From positions 3,503,001-3,567,000 of the forward strand of contig JBANDB010000007.1 of assembly GCA_037576215.1 (NCBI GenBank): 64,000 nt of DNA. Direction: 5' to 3'. Below are positions 23,247 to 34,700 of this stretch, in pieces. Position numbers and translations under genes: made by a program. The notes under the pieces were generated by a model. The model was given only the letters and a program-made list of their open reading frames with translations, was not told the origin of the DNA and did no database searches. Position 1 is the first letter of the stretch. The number at the start of each line of letters is the position of its first letter. Source of the stretch: Armillaria gallica. Lineage: Eukaryota; Basidiomycota; Agaricomycetes; Agaricales; Physalacriaceae.

Positions 23247-23714
23247 ATGTCTATTCTCCCCTGCTGTGTTTATCTAAACTACATTGAAAAGATCATCGAA
23301 GCTCTTCAGCACAAAGGCACACTGAAAACCTTTAACGGCACATTGGGACTACGATGGTCAGCCTTTCCCAATAATCCCAAAGACAGTGGGCAACTGGAAG
23401 ACAAAACTTTCAAACACATGGTGACTATTGCTGAAGCCAATGTTGAGGCGGTGCAAGAGGCGGATCTTGAAGGTCCAGAACCTACAATTGTCATGGAATG
23501 CAAACCTTGCGAACTGACACTTTCAGAAGGACAAAATGGTGGCTTCAAGTCCAATGGGCACTACAGAATTCTTCAAGCCAGACGACCCAAGTGCTTCAAG
23601 GATGTGATATTGGATACAGCCATGGACATGCCTCCTCAGTTTGTCAGTGTGAGTGGCACTCACATTTATGCTTGGACACGCTCACCTTACAGTGCCCTGT
23701 GGATGATAGGATAG
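23247..23714 (+). CDS. Hypothetical protein, 155 codons
   Basis: Open from 23247 to 23714. The middle is acidic and charged (ANVEAVQEADLEGPEPTIVM) and has a short Cys-containing stretch (ECKPCELTL). I do not recognise it. It lies 330 bases before the MULE transposase pseudogene on the same strand and might be a second ORF of that element or an unrelated remnant. The first codons may not be the true start, since protein-like sequence extends upstream across stops. Confidence 0.35.
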   Translation: MSILPCCVYLNYIEKIIEALQHKGTLKTFNGTLGLRWSAFPNNPKDSGQLEDKTFKHMVTIAEANVEAVQEADLEGPEPTIVMECKPCELTLSEGQNGGFKSNGHYRILQARRPKCFKDVILDTAMDMPPQFVSVSGTHIYAWTRSPYSALWMIG

Positions 23715-23784
23715 GTGGGAATTTAAACTCACACCGTGAGATTTTAATTGAATTAACAACATAGTGTATATAATATATGCACTA

Positions 23785-23860
23785 CCTATAGCATCTTGGT
23801 CTAGTGGTACATGTAGGCGGTTTGTTGTCTTGGTCTGCAGTTCAATTCGCATGAAGATCA
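23785..23860 (+). ncRNA. tRNA-like sequence, probably a SINE or tRNA pseudogene
   Basis: Box A-like TGGTCTAGTGG at about 23799 and box B-like AGTTCAATTCG at about 23840. ATCTT at the 5' side can pair with AAGAT at the 3' side as a partial acceptor stem. The T-stem does not pair well, so this is not a credible functional tRNA. Confidence 0.4.
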
Positions 23861-24042
23861 CTATTTTATTCATGGTTGTGATGTCATCCCCAGTCAAGTT
23901 CTGCTTTACTTTGCCATGATGATGTCAAACAGTTTACTGAACAATTGACCTTTGATGTCATAAGCACGGTGCAAAGCAAATTGACATGACACGACACGAC
24001 TTTGCTTCTATCTCTGCTTCTCATTAATCGTTTTCAATCCTG

Positions 24043-26955
24043 ATGCTTCGTACTCTATCCCTGGCAGATCCTCTGGGCGACTTTATTGTTCCTGGCCTAG
24101 AAAATGTTCCTATACCAAACAAAGATAGGACTGAGCTGACAGTTCCCAGCATACTATAGTTGTCACTGCAGAGCCACACTGAATTAGATACTCATGTCAA
24201 GGCAGTTGGACTTGATGTCAGGAAATATAATTACAGCCGATCAAGTCAGGGTGAACATGTGTCCTTCTATCTATTAGTAGAATTTATTGTTCTGCCCACA
24301 GCCGCAGCTATGCTACTTCTTGCCAACCTTGATCTATACATACCAACTGAGAACGAGCGCAACATACAATGCAAATACTCAATTATCCGGACTGATAGCA
24401 AGTTCCACTCCTCAAAAGTTCCCAAATCAAAACAAGAAACAAAGAGTCAAGACGAGAAGAAGCACTGGAAGTGGACAGAGCGCATATATCAATGTCAGTG
24501 TGGAGTGGATCATATGCAGGGACAATTTGCCACTGCAGAAGGGAAACAGCAGATTCCATGGGAGAATGTTGGGTGCCTGAGCTATGTACGACTGATAACA
24601 ATGCATGATGACTGGAACGGCAAGTCGCAGTCTTACCATATATACTAGCCAATCAGCTCATATTTCTGTTAGATGGTATTCTTGTTGCTGTCAACAAGAT
24701 ATCAGGCATACTTGATCACTTGTTGGCATGCCAGGGACAAACTGAAATGATCCGAGATCCTTGCCTTCCACTTGACAAGACTGTTCGCAACTTTGCACTG
24801 GGACTTCTCTGTCAAAACATTCCAATGCATGTAATTCATGCTCAGTGCAAAAAATACACCATTGAACATCTAGACTTGCATCAGAGTGATAAGAGTCATT
24901 GGTTCTTCCTCACAACGCATGACTCTACCTCACTTTACAGAATGCTTGCAAGAGAACAAGGCATCCCTCAACGCTCTGCTGCTAAAGACACATTGATCTT
25001 TGGTTCCGACTGAAGAATCCACAGCCCCCATCACCACTCCTTGCTTCCTCCTGTTTTCATTACCAGCCACATACATTGTACGATGATGGCAACGAGGCTA
25101 GATTTGAGTTGGTCATATCAACACCACAACAGCAAGAAGCTGCCTGGAAATACAGTCATCAGAAGCAAGTTTTCATGGATCTAACCTTTGGGTTTTCTTC
25201 ATCTTGTGTTCTCCTGGCAATTCTACTTGCGGTAGATGACAACAAGTGTGGTGTTCCTCTTGGCTTCCTACTCTTCAGCGCTCAGAAGGATGCTAAAGCT
25301 GTACATGCAGACTACAATGGAGAGCTGCTTACTCACCTACTTGAGTGATTCAAGTCTGGACTCAGCACTAATTCTCATGGTGAAACATTTGACATACATG
25401 TTGGCAATACCAACAATGATGTTCATAAACAAAAAGCTCTCACTGAAAATTGGCCCAGCATCTTTCTTCTACTCTGCATTTTTCATGTCTGGCAGGCTTG
25501 GCAAAACGGATTAAACAAGAACCTATGATCAATACCCAAAGGAGAGGCATGGAAGATGGTGCACCTATGGATAGTCCTCGCTCTGATGAAGCTTCTGAAG
25601 GAGGTTGATGAATATGATGAGGCTAAGAAGATCTACCAGGACAAACGGCACTACTTCGCTAAACTCTCAAAGAAGCATGATAGGATATCCAAACTCCAGG
25701 GCAAAGCTGGTACAGCATTCCTTGACTACTTCGACAGTTATATCTCCTTGCAGTCCTATTGGAAGTCTTGGTCTCCTGCTGGTGTGAAGGAAGCTGCAAT
25801 TCTGTTGGATATCCCAGTCAATCAGGTCGCTTGAACAACAAATCCGCTGGAATCTTTCAATGGTCGCATCAAAGGCAAATATTTTGCACCATACATGCAT
25901 GGTGACCAGTTGCCAAGAGTTGACATGTGGATCCTTTTGATCATCACACAGGTCATGCCGGACTTTTTCCGTGAGCTTGCTGACAAGAAGGCCAATCATG
26001 ATTATATCACTTCACTTCAAACTCTAGCGCCAAAACCAGCACAACAGTCATACATTCCAGATTACAAGACAAGTCTGATGGCAGAATGGCTAGCAGAGGA
26101 GGAGGTGCTTGATGACGACACTGAAACAGACTCAGAGGCTGAAGATTTGGATGGTAACTTGGATAAGGGTGATGAAGATGCGCTCACTGAGGACACAAAT
26201 ATCAGCCTGGACTCTTTCTTTGGCATAAGGAACTCTGAACCAGCTGTTCTCTTGTTGTCAAGCCCTTATCAGGAATCTGTTCGCTCTGTTCACCGCTTTT
26301 GTTCCTTCAAAATCATCCCTGAAACTCCTGAACCATCAATCACCTTCTCATCTGCTCCATCAAGTCCGACTCACTTGACTCCATATGCAATTCCTCCAAT
26401 GATGACAAGCTGGCTTCACAATGATTCAAGATCTATGAACACTACACTTGGATCTGACTCGTTTGACTGGAATATCGCTGATGACTCTGCACTTAGTAAT
26501 GGGATAGACAGCAGCTCTGACATTTCAAATGCACCATCAAATACACCTGGACACGATGCTCGACTGACAACAGCTCTCATGACACTCCAGCAAACCAACG
26601 ACACCTTGTTTCATGCTCTTTGAGATGTCCTTGACATAGAACCAGGCCTACTAGAATCTGGTGGACTTGATGAGTATATTTCTCCAGCTATGAGAGACAA
26701 GCTGGCAAAATACGAAGACTCCCAGTCCTTGTCAGCTTCTACACGTAGTATTTTCTTACCTATTCTCATGAAGCTCAACTGATTTATATCATTGAAGGAG
26801 ATCTCTTGAAACAATCAGAATTTCCACTGATATACTCATCTGACAGTGTGGACAAAGCAGACACCGGCCCAGCTCGCAGTGCAAGGAGTGTAAAATTGGC
26901 AAAGTTCTCTCCAATCACAAAGGAGAAGAGAAAGGAAGCTAGAGGCAATCATTAG
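24043..26955 (+). pseudogene. Mutator-like (MULE) transposase, decayed
   Basis: Plus-strand protein in at least three frame segments. N-terminal ATG at 24043-24045 (LSLADPLGDFIVPGLENVP), TAG at 24157-24159, a Cys/His-containing region (YQCQCGVDHMQGQFA, about 24490), then SHWFFLTTHD and a one-base shift near 24985. The DDE domain follows: RFELVISTPQQQEAAWKYSH, VFMDLTFGF (first Asp), VPLGFLLFSAQ, LLLCIFHVWQAWQNGL, and NPLESFNGRIKGKYF (final Glu, about 25850). The usual second-Asp region reads HVGNTNNDVHKQKAL. From 25000 to 26623 there is one frame broken by TGA at 25346-25348, about 25531, about 25832 and 26621-26623, each where Arg CGA fits. An acidic Ser-rich tail follows. This is an inactive element. 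Confidence 0.85.
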
Positions 26956-26999
26956 GTTAATATGTGAATGTAATCAATGTGATCAAACACGCCTTTACG

Positions 27000-27190
27000 A
27001 AGGCCCGAAGGGCCACGATCGTACACGAGACAATGAGAGCTGGCAGAACACCGAGCGAGCTTTGTCGAGTTCCGCGCGAAATGATGTGAGCTTGTGAACA
27101 TCCTTTGAGCGAGCCTCCCCGGCTAGGGGCCTTGATGGAATTGGCCACCTGGCGATGGCAGGGGGGTCTGTGGGGTCTCCCCCACAAATC
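27000..27190. repeat. GC-rich palindromic block beside the MULE pseudogene
   Basis: Much more GC- and CpG-rich than its surroundings. Contains GGCCC-GAA-GGGCC (27002-27014) and TGTGGGG-TCTC-CCCCACA (27169-27186). It could be a terminal part of the MULE or of another element. I found no matching inverted copy left of the transposase. Confidence 0.5.
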
Positions 27191-27339
27191 GTGGCAATGG
27201 CCCGCAGGATTTCGTTTTACAACAAAGATTTCATTTACTACACTCTAAGGATTGTACATATATCTCACTCGGAGTCAATCACACAAAAATAGACATGATT
27301 ATGTCATACTTCGATCTCACGGCGTGTGTTTGAACTCTG

Positions 27340-29461
27340 GATAGGTGCCCGTGATCGGCCAGCGCTAGAAGAATACAAGAAGCACAACCAACCTGAAGAT
27401 GGGAATGATGTAAGAATTCACCTTGTTAAATCTGCTTAGCCTCACCTGCCTTGATGCAAAGGATTTCACCACGTTAGTCGGCAACTCCTATGTATGCTGA
27501 TCCTACTCGGTTTTTCATGGTTGGGACTACAATCGAGGACACAAACCCTTGGTTCTGGTTCTTTTCACGAGCTATTGTTCTCACCTCTGAATCGTTCAAC
27601 TTCATTGAGGTATGTTTAAGTCACCTTTCTAAAATATTTTCACTGATAGCATCCAGGACTACACCCATTTGATAGAGTACATACCCACCTTATCCTTTGC
27701 GACAGCAGAAGAACCTAGCTACGATATGTCTGTTACCCATGTCACCTATCCTGTCGATGAAGAACCTTCAGGGTACATGATTCAGTATGACTATCGTGCA
27801 CTAGGCGAGAACACCTATCAGACGATCAAGTGTCTCAGCTCCTGCGTGAGTTGCCTTCTTTCCCGTGTGACCAGAGTGTGAATGGTTTGCCAGATTGATG
27901 ACAAGAACCACCCGCAATGTGCACTCAAAGATGTCTGGGTACCTTCTGACACAAAAACGGAATTCAAAATTCAACAAGAGATATTTCAAAGTATCAAAGA
28001 GAACAGTCCATGCATCAATGTCAAATATCGTGAGCATTTCATAGAGATCTCGCAGTGTGAGGTGGTGCGGACCTCTCGAGCTCACAACGACGACATGCCG
28101 GTGTTTGTGCATCAACAATTGGTGATCAAAGAATATGTACTCCTCTGTTGAAGCGAGACGGTGAAGAGAAGTTGAATCATATCCAGCTCAAACGTTGCTG
28201 TACCTACTGGAGGGAGCTATGCCAACAGCGAACGCAAATGTTATCTCCAGACTGCAACGCCTTTATAAAGACAGGAAGCACATTCAAATCGCCTTTGCAG
28301 AGGTTGGCACCCCTTTCAGTGAAGTGCATAATTATAATACTTTGTTCATGGCTCTTGTGAGCCCCCTCAAAGGTGAGATACCACGGTGTCACCAATCATT
28401 GTTATTGACACAGCGGCAGGTCTTGAGTGCATGTTTATTGGACATTACGTTCACTGGGACATTTCTGCTGGCAACATTCTTCTGTGTGGTGAAATAGCAA
28501 AGATGTCTTGAGTACACTAAGAACTTTCTATTTGGAGGCCCTAAAATTGATTGGAAAATGGTACGTGTGGAATGTCTGCATTTTGGATTTTGAGTTTGTA
28601 GCTGTTCAAAGGGCACTCCGGTTTACATGGCTGTAGAAGTAGAAGAGGTATGCTACGAGTTGTACATTCCCCCAAAAGATAACCTGAAACCAATCCACAG
28701 GCAGCCTCCGCTATGTCCTGTGGAACTAGAGAAAACCAAGGGTACGGCGGGTTTTGCCGGGTACCAGACCCTTACCCGTAGGGTATGGGTACGGGTTGCC
28801 ATTGCTGGATGGTGGCTGTACCCGTGCCATGATCCCGGGCCTTTGCGCGCTTATTTTGAGTAGAGATCAACTGTCAATGGTAGCTTAGATCAAAATAAAT
28901 CATTTTCGATGCAATCAAAAAAAGTGTGACTCCGCCATGACTCCGACCCGGCCTGATACCCATGCGGGTCCCGGGTATGGGTCAGCCGGGTATGGGTCCG
29001 GGTCGGCTTCATGGCACCCATGGGTTACCCGTGGTGATCCCTATGTGGAACCGATATTTTTGCACAATTACCTGCATGATGTTGAATCCCTTTTCTGGAT
29101 CGGTTTACTCGCACTGTTCTCAACTGTATCCGCAACGCCTACCGCGGCACCACCCACACCATGTAAACCACAATGCCAGTTATTCAACCGCATTTTCCCT
29201 CACTGTCTCGACGGTGGACCTGCTCGCCGTGATTTACTTGTCACTGGGAATTTCCTGGAAGCGGCAGTCGATCTACCTCCAGATTACCAAAGAGCCTTGG
29301 AGCAGTTTGTTTTCCTGTGGTTGGTCTTGGTCTCCAGGTCTCAACAGACCTATGACGGGCTGAATTTTCCTCAGCACAAGAACTTCGACTCATTTTATTC
29401 CATGGAGGATCCTGATGTCAATCTGTTCTCTGGTTTTGAAACTGTGGCAGAGGCAGCATAG
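27340..29461 (+). pseudogene. FunK1-type fungal protein kinase, split by a MITE
   Basis: Exon-like pieces in order: EEYKKHNQPEDGND (27385); YADPTRFFMVGTTIEDTNPW (27490), intron 27610-27656, DYTHLIEYIPTLSFATAEEP; intron 27846-27893; DDKNHPQCALKDVWVPSDTK; AFAEVGTPFSEVHNYNTLFM; the catalytic-loop segment YVHWDISAGNILLCG (28450); GTPVYMAVEVEE (28620). After the MITE comes HNYLHDVESLFWI (29055). This order and the GNI and GTP..MA motifs fit FunK1 kinases. The HRD Arg is replaced by Trp (CGG to TGG fits). Frames between 28.50 and 28.60 kb need a further intron or are broken, so I consider the gene dead. Confidence 0.72.
28727..29043. mobile_element. hAT-type MITE, 317 bp, inserted in the FunK1 gene
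   Basis: An 8-bp direct repeat TGTGGAAC flanks it exactly (28719-28726 and 29044-29051). The ends are imperfect inverted repeats (TAGAGAAAACCAAGGGTA on the left, TAGGGATCACCACGGGTA reading inward from the right, 14 of 18 alike). Inside both ends are arrays of GGGTA/TACCC. An 8-bp duplication with ends starting TAG is the hAT pattern. Removing the element and one copy of the duplication joins CPVE to PIFLHNYLHDVESLF in frame. Confidence 0.85.
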
Positions 29462-29469
29462 TACAGCGG

Positions 29470-31680
29470 TGATACGCAACTGCTTCCTGACGAAGACAAT
29501 GAATTCCACCTCTTTGAACCAAATCTGAACAACGCCCACAGGCCCCCGGTGGCTAGTGCGTTCAGTACATGAGATTGCCCAATCTCTTCGAGTTTTTTTT
29601 CTTTTCATTGACCATGACTTGAAAGGCAAGCCTTGGGCGTACAGATCCCACCAAAACAAGGTACGTGACTCACATTATGGTCGGAACCGTATGTTACGAT
29701 GCACATAATTCCTCCATGAGATACATCGACAAGCATCAAAATACATTTGTACAACCATGGAATCGTACATGGTACTAGATCTTGTATAATAGATGGTCGA
29801 ACAAACACCATAGGCATGAATGCAATGCCGGACGGAAGGCAATGTACAATGTACATACATGTAAGGACAGACGTGCAATGAAGTACCAATTGACCAGTAG
29901 AACTATAGAAGGCTGACACACTGATTCTGATAGACCACTAAAATAGGACTCGGATCTGCCACATGCATGTGATGGCCTTCAAATGCTAGTTGTTGATGCA
30001 ATTCGCTGTCTTGCATCCGCTCTTGTTCATTCAATACATCTGACTGTCAATGGAATAATTGGTGCACAAGAGCGCTCATTTCAATACTTAAGTAGTACAA
30101 ATCCTCTGCTATCTAACCGCAAAGCCCAAGCAAGGCCGAGATTCCACACCAATCACAACTGTTTTGCGTAGCAAGCCGCAGCGCCGCTTAGTTCAACGTC
30201 AAGCATGCAAGCAATTTAAGTCTATGAAGTTCTCCAGAAGTCAGCAATAACGGGTAAGGAAAATGGGATACCTTTGCCGGTGTTCAAAGCGTCTCCAGGA
30301 CTGTTACTAGCAGCATTGTTACAGGGAGTCTGGGGAGTCCAACACTGCAGTGACCGCAGTGTACCTCGCCACAATAGGATCCTAGCCTCTCTTGTAAATA
30401 TACACAGAATAACCAGGATTTGTGTGAGAGAGTCAAGATAGATACAATCTTGGTGTCGTGTCAGGATTTGAAGCGCGCATTGAGCATTGGCAATTTGGCA
30501 TTTGGCTATCTAGGGTCTGACTTGTATAGCATATTGGGGTACATTGCATGCCAGGGGAGTAGATACAGTCGGTAAATGACCCTGGATGCAGGAAATGGGC
30601 GTTGTAGCATAGACGGACGCATTCAGGGCACGATGTAGTAGTAAGAAAGAGAGCCGGGACCATGCGATCCAAACATGACCACATAAGATTTTGAAGATTC
30701 CGCATAATTATGAAAACTGCTGTAAATATGCTGTCAGCGCATACTACTGTTGCGGACATCGATGTGACGCTTCTGCAAGAAACGACAGCACCAGGATACC
30801 CTAGATTTTCACACATATCACGACCATTCAATATGGAATAGAGCCATTCTCTTTGCCCGTAAAGACCGCAAACATCTCAGTGCCACCCTCAATACGATGG
30901 AGACGACATCGAATGTGGTATGTCGCATTTCGAATAGGGCCTTCGAAGTATGCGGCAACGAGATGAAAGTTTAACGAATACTGAGACTATTTTCACATTG
31001 ATCTCCTAAACACGATGGCGTAACGTCCTCTTTTCTCTTCGTTTGTCTTCATCAAAGCTTGTCCGCATAATAATGGAACTTTCTCAACGGCGAAGAATTC
31101 TTTCATCGTCTCTGTTTACATTGTAAATCCTAGACCTTGGTTTAGTACTAAGCAGGAACACGTTCTTAGATTCTTTGCGACGGCAAGATCTCCGGATGAT
31201 TAGCTAGATTCTCTGGCATCTGTAGCTGGCTCACGTTACACAAAGCCAACAACAGGAGGCAGATGTAGGTCCCAAGTTCCAGACCGAGCATGCTGCCAGT
31301 GTCACGGAAGCGAATTCTCTATTTTCGAGAGTAACACCCCGTCCTAAGCCTCTCAAGAAACTTCTCGCTGCATATGCATGGACATTGGAGCCCCTCAACT
31401 TGACTTTGCTCGTGACCTCTTAAGTCGGTGAGTGTTGCCCCTAGTTGAGATCTAACTGGGCGCTAATCAACAGTTTCTAGGTCCATCGACACGGACCCTG
31501 CCGGTGTATCTTCGAACTGCACTGTTCCTTCATTGTATTGTTTCCGCTTTGTGCTACGGAGCAACGAGTCATAACCTTGATCTCGGCAGCAACGCAGCGG
31601 CAGTCATTTTCGGATCGAAGCGGTTGGAATCCTGTGCATTCCCAAGCCGAAGTCGTGATGCTGTAATACACGCATCCACC
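29470..31680. other. No gene recognised
   Basis: After the FunK1 remnant a short in-frame tail (YSGDTQLLPDEDNEF, after a TAG) runs to about 29570. The rest, to 31.68 kb, has only short frames on both strands without motifs. The segment from about 31.34 kb on resembles the upstream region of the second STAND gene (around 47.55 kb; both contain CTCGTGACCTCTT), so it probably belongs to the duplicated unit. Confidence 0.4.
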
Positions 31681-31686
31681 GCATGG

Positions 31687-31696
31687 CATATATATA
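31687..31696 (+). promoter_or_regulatory. TATA box of STAND gene 1
   Basis: CATATATATA lies about 40-60 bases before the candidate ATGs at 31735 and 31747. The duplicated gene has GTATATAT at the equivalent place (47885-47892), followed in both by CCACTACACCT. Confidence 0.6.
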
Positions 31697-31734
31697 CAAC
31701 CGTCCTCTGCCACTACACCTTCGTCGTCAAGTAT

Positions 31735-34700
31735 ATGAACACTGAAATGGACAAACTGTGAGTCCCCTTCACGATTCTAAGATTTGTTTTTGCCCATAAA
31801 TAATGGCAGATATCGCTTCCGTCGGATCAAAGGTACAGTCTGAGTCTACTTTCACATTCGTGACCTTTTCGCTAAGCGCCAATATAACCTAGCTATCGAA
31901 CTACACAACCTACCCTCAGAATGGGATGAACGGTCATATTATCTCAACATTTTTGCGGGAAAATACTTGAAAACCTGTGTGGAGAAAGCACCTGGGACAA
32001 CCCCAACACCCAAGTGGACGATCGACATTGATCTGTAAGGAGACTAACATACTACTTGAGTCATGGCTCATGGCATATCCAGGAGTAACATCAACGGAGG
32101 CAAGACATTTGAAGTCGATGTATACTGCTGTGAGGGAGATCGAAGTCTTGGATTTTATCAGGCATCGATCCGAGAGATTGTCATAGGCAAAGATAATAGT
32201 GAGTACCGATATCCTCCACTATTAGCATCTAAACCTTCTATGGCAGCTATCGACGTGAATATACAGAGCAAGTCTTCATGTCCCGGTCTTTCTTTGAAAA
32301 TCTTCCGGGAGCCTGCCACCGAGATCAGACAACCGGCAGGTGAGGACCAAGACGTTGGCATCTCGACACTCAAGGGTCGCCGATGGAAGATATTCGGTTG
32401 TAGAAATCAACATACCTCAAACTTGCCGAGTCCGCAACTCCCTGCGACATCTGTAGATGATGATTATGCAATTGCAAAAAAAGCCGTTGAGGAAACCTCA
32501 AAGCCTAAGGAGCCCTCTGAACAGGTCTCCAATTTGATCGATGGGGTTGGTACTGTGAAGAGCATGATTGATGCAGTCATGGACGTGAGCAGGTTCCTTG
32601 GGAACAATTTCTACGTTCTAATTGGGTAATCTCAGCTACATCCTGCCGCCTCAATAGCATGGGGCATCGTTTCCTCTGGTATTGATGTAAGGACTCCTTG
32701 TTGGAACAAGACGGCTAGCTGATCACATTTTTTCGGATAGATCTTGAAGCAACAGACAGAACTAGATAAATCGGTACTCCGACTGTACGAAGCTATGGTC
32801 TTGACTTACATGGCAGCGAGCGACGACCGTCTGCTGTGGAAGCAAAACAAGTTGGAGCCTATCTACAAATCACTGTTCCAGACCACAGCTGAGTGTGCGA
32901 TGCTCATCAAGAGGTATATGGGAAAAAACTGCCTTAGTGCGTCCATCTTTTCTTTTCGAAAGGGTAGTATCTAAGACCGATGACAGAACATATCTTTTCA
33001 CCGAGAGTGACACAGAAAGTAGAAGAACTCATTGAAGATTTTGCGAAATTACGAGAGCAGCTGGATTCAGGTGTAGCAAAGGACACGCTTCTCGTGATAC
33101 TGGGTATCAGGGACAAAGTCGATATACTTAGTAGGTCTCTTTTATCGACTCACAAATGTATTCTAAATTCGTTCTGAATAGCTATGAAGACATTGCTTCA
33201 GGACATAAGGCCTGGAAAGAAACTTGGTCCCAAATCAGAATGTATGCCCGGTACACGTGTCGAAACAATCAACACCTTGGTGTCGTGGATTGCGGAATGC
33301 GATGACCGCATCCTTTGGTGTAGCGGTCTGGCGGGGACGGGCAAAAGCTCACTTGCCGGCACCCTCCACAACCTTCTCTGCTTCCATATGGGCAGCCGCA
33401 GTCGCCTTGCTGCTTTTGTTCGTTACGACAGAACCTCATATTCAAATTCATCTGAACTCATCCCATCCATTGCGCACTCTTTGGGCATGTTCGATAAGCG
33501 CATAGGTAACGCCATCGCTGAAGCACTGACTGCATCTGGTATAGCAGTTGAAATAGCACCATCCCAACTACGCACCCAGTTTCGACTCCTCTTGCAGGAG
33601 CCATTGGAGACGATTCCAGAATTGCACGATGAAGGGCCTTTAGTTGTCATCATTGATGGCCTTGATGAAAGCAGTGATCTGTCGAAAGATTTGCTGGAGG
33701 TGCTTGCGGATGGATTTGGGCCGAAATTGCCATACATGCGCCTCATTGTCTCTAGTCGGCCCGAGGACAAGATTTCTCATGTTTTCAAGAACCACAAGCA
33801 CGTTTACCACTTTCCTTTGGATACCTCCTCATACGAGATGAAACACGATCTACAGCACTTCATCCAGACAAAGCTTGATAGCATCACAGACAAAAGTGCT
33901 TGGGAGAAGCACAATGAGCAAGAGATTGCCACTCAGCTAGCTGACCGGGCGAGCGGGCTGTTCATATGGGCAGCCACAGTATGTTCGTTCTTGTGCGATT
34001 TTCCCAGTCTTCCGAGGCTCAAGGCATTACTCGACACTACGATTCCAACAGATGCAATGGATGCCCTGACAATACTATATCGAACCACGCTGGATACCGT
34101 TGTGTCAGAAGTATCAGGAGCGAAGGAGGATATCCGACAATGCATTCGTGCAGTATTAGGCGCCCTGATTGTTCGGAAAGGCAAGATGACGGTGCCTATG
34201 CTTCCTGAGCTTGTTCTGCAGCCAGGAGACCCTCGAGCGCAACTCATTGTTGCCAAATTAGGAAGTGTAGCAGAAGAGAGATCCGACGGGAGCCTGGAGC
34301 TTATACACAAATCATTTGATGATTTTCTCCGGGATTATGGCAGATGCGGGAATGGATGGTTCATAGATGTTAAGGAGCATGAAAAGGAGCTTGCTCGACG
34401 GTGTGTGTTGTCCTTGACAATGTTTTTCAAAAATTGGACCCCGCCCTCTGCTCATCCTGGTTCTATGGACATCTGTCTAAGAGCGACAGTACTGGATCAA
34501 TCCTACCATGCTGTACCGCCCCATATTCAAAGTTATGCTGTGAAGGTTCTACAGTGGCATCTCGACGCCTTCATTCAGCTTGGGATTGATACGTACCGTC
34601 CCTTGTTCGAGAGTCGTTACTTCTTGTTCTGGCTCGAAATACTCTATGCATTTGAATCTCCGCTTCCGGTTGAAGCATTGTTTGAGGTGATTTCCGTGAT

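Noticed and set aside
24043..26955. An intact MULE transposase
   Set aside because: At least five stops and one or more frameshifts, and the second catalytic Asp region is not evident.
26957..27187. 76-codon minus-strand frame as a gene
   Set aside because: It lies in the GC-rich palindromic block, where low stop density gives spurious frames, and it has no motif.
32585..32635. Early stop in STAND gene 1 at 32627 and in gene 2 at 48843
   Set aside because: Both stops fall inside a 51-bp intron with GTGAGC donor, CTAAT branch site and CAG acceptor at equal positions in both copies, and the frame is restored after splicing.
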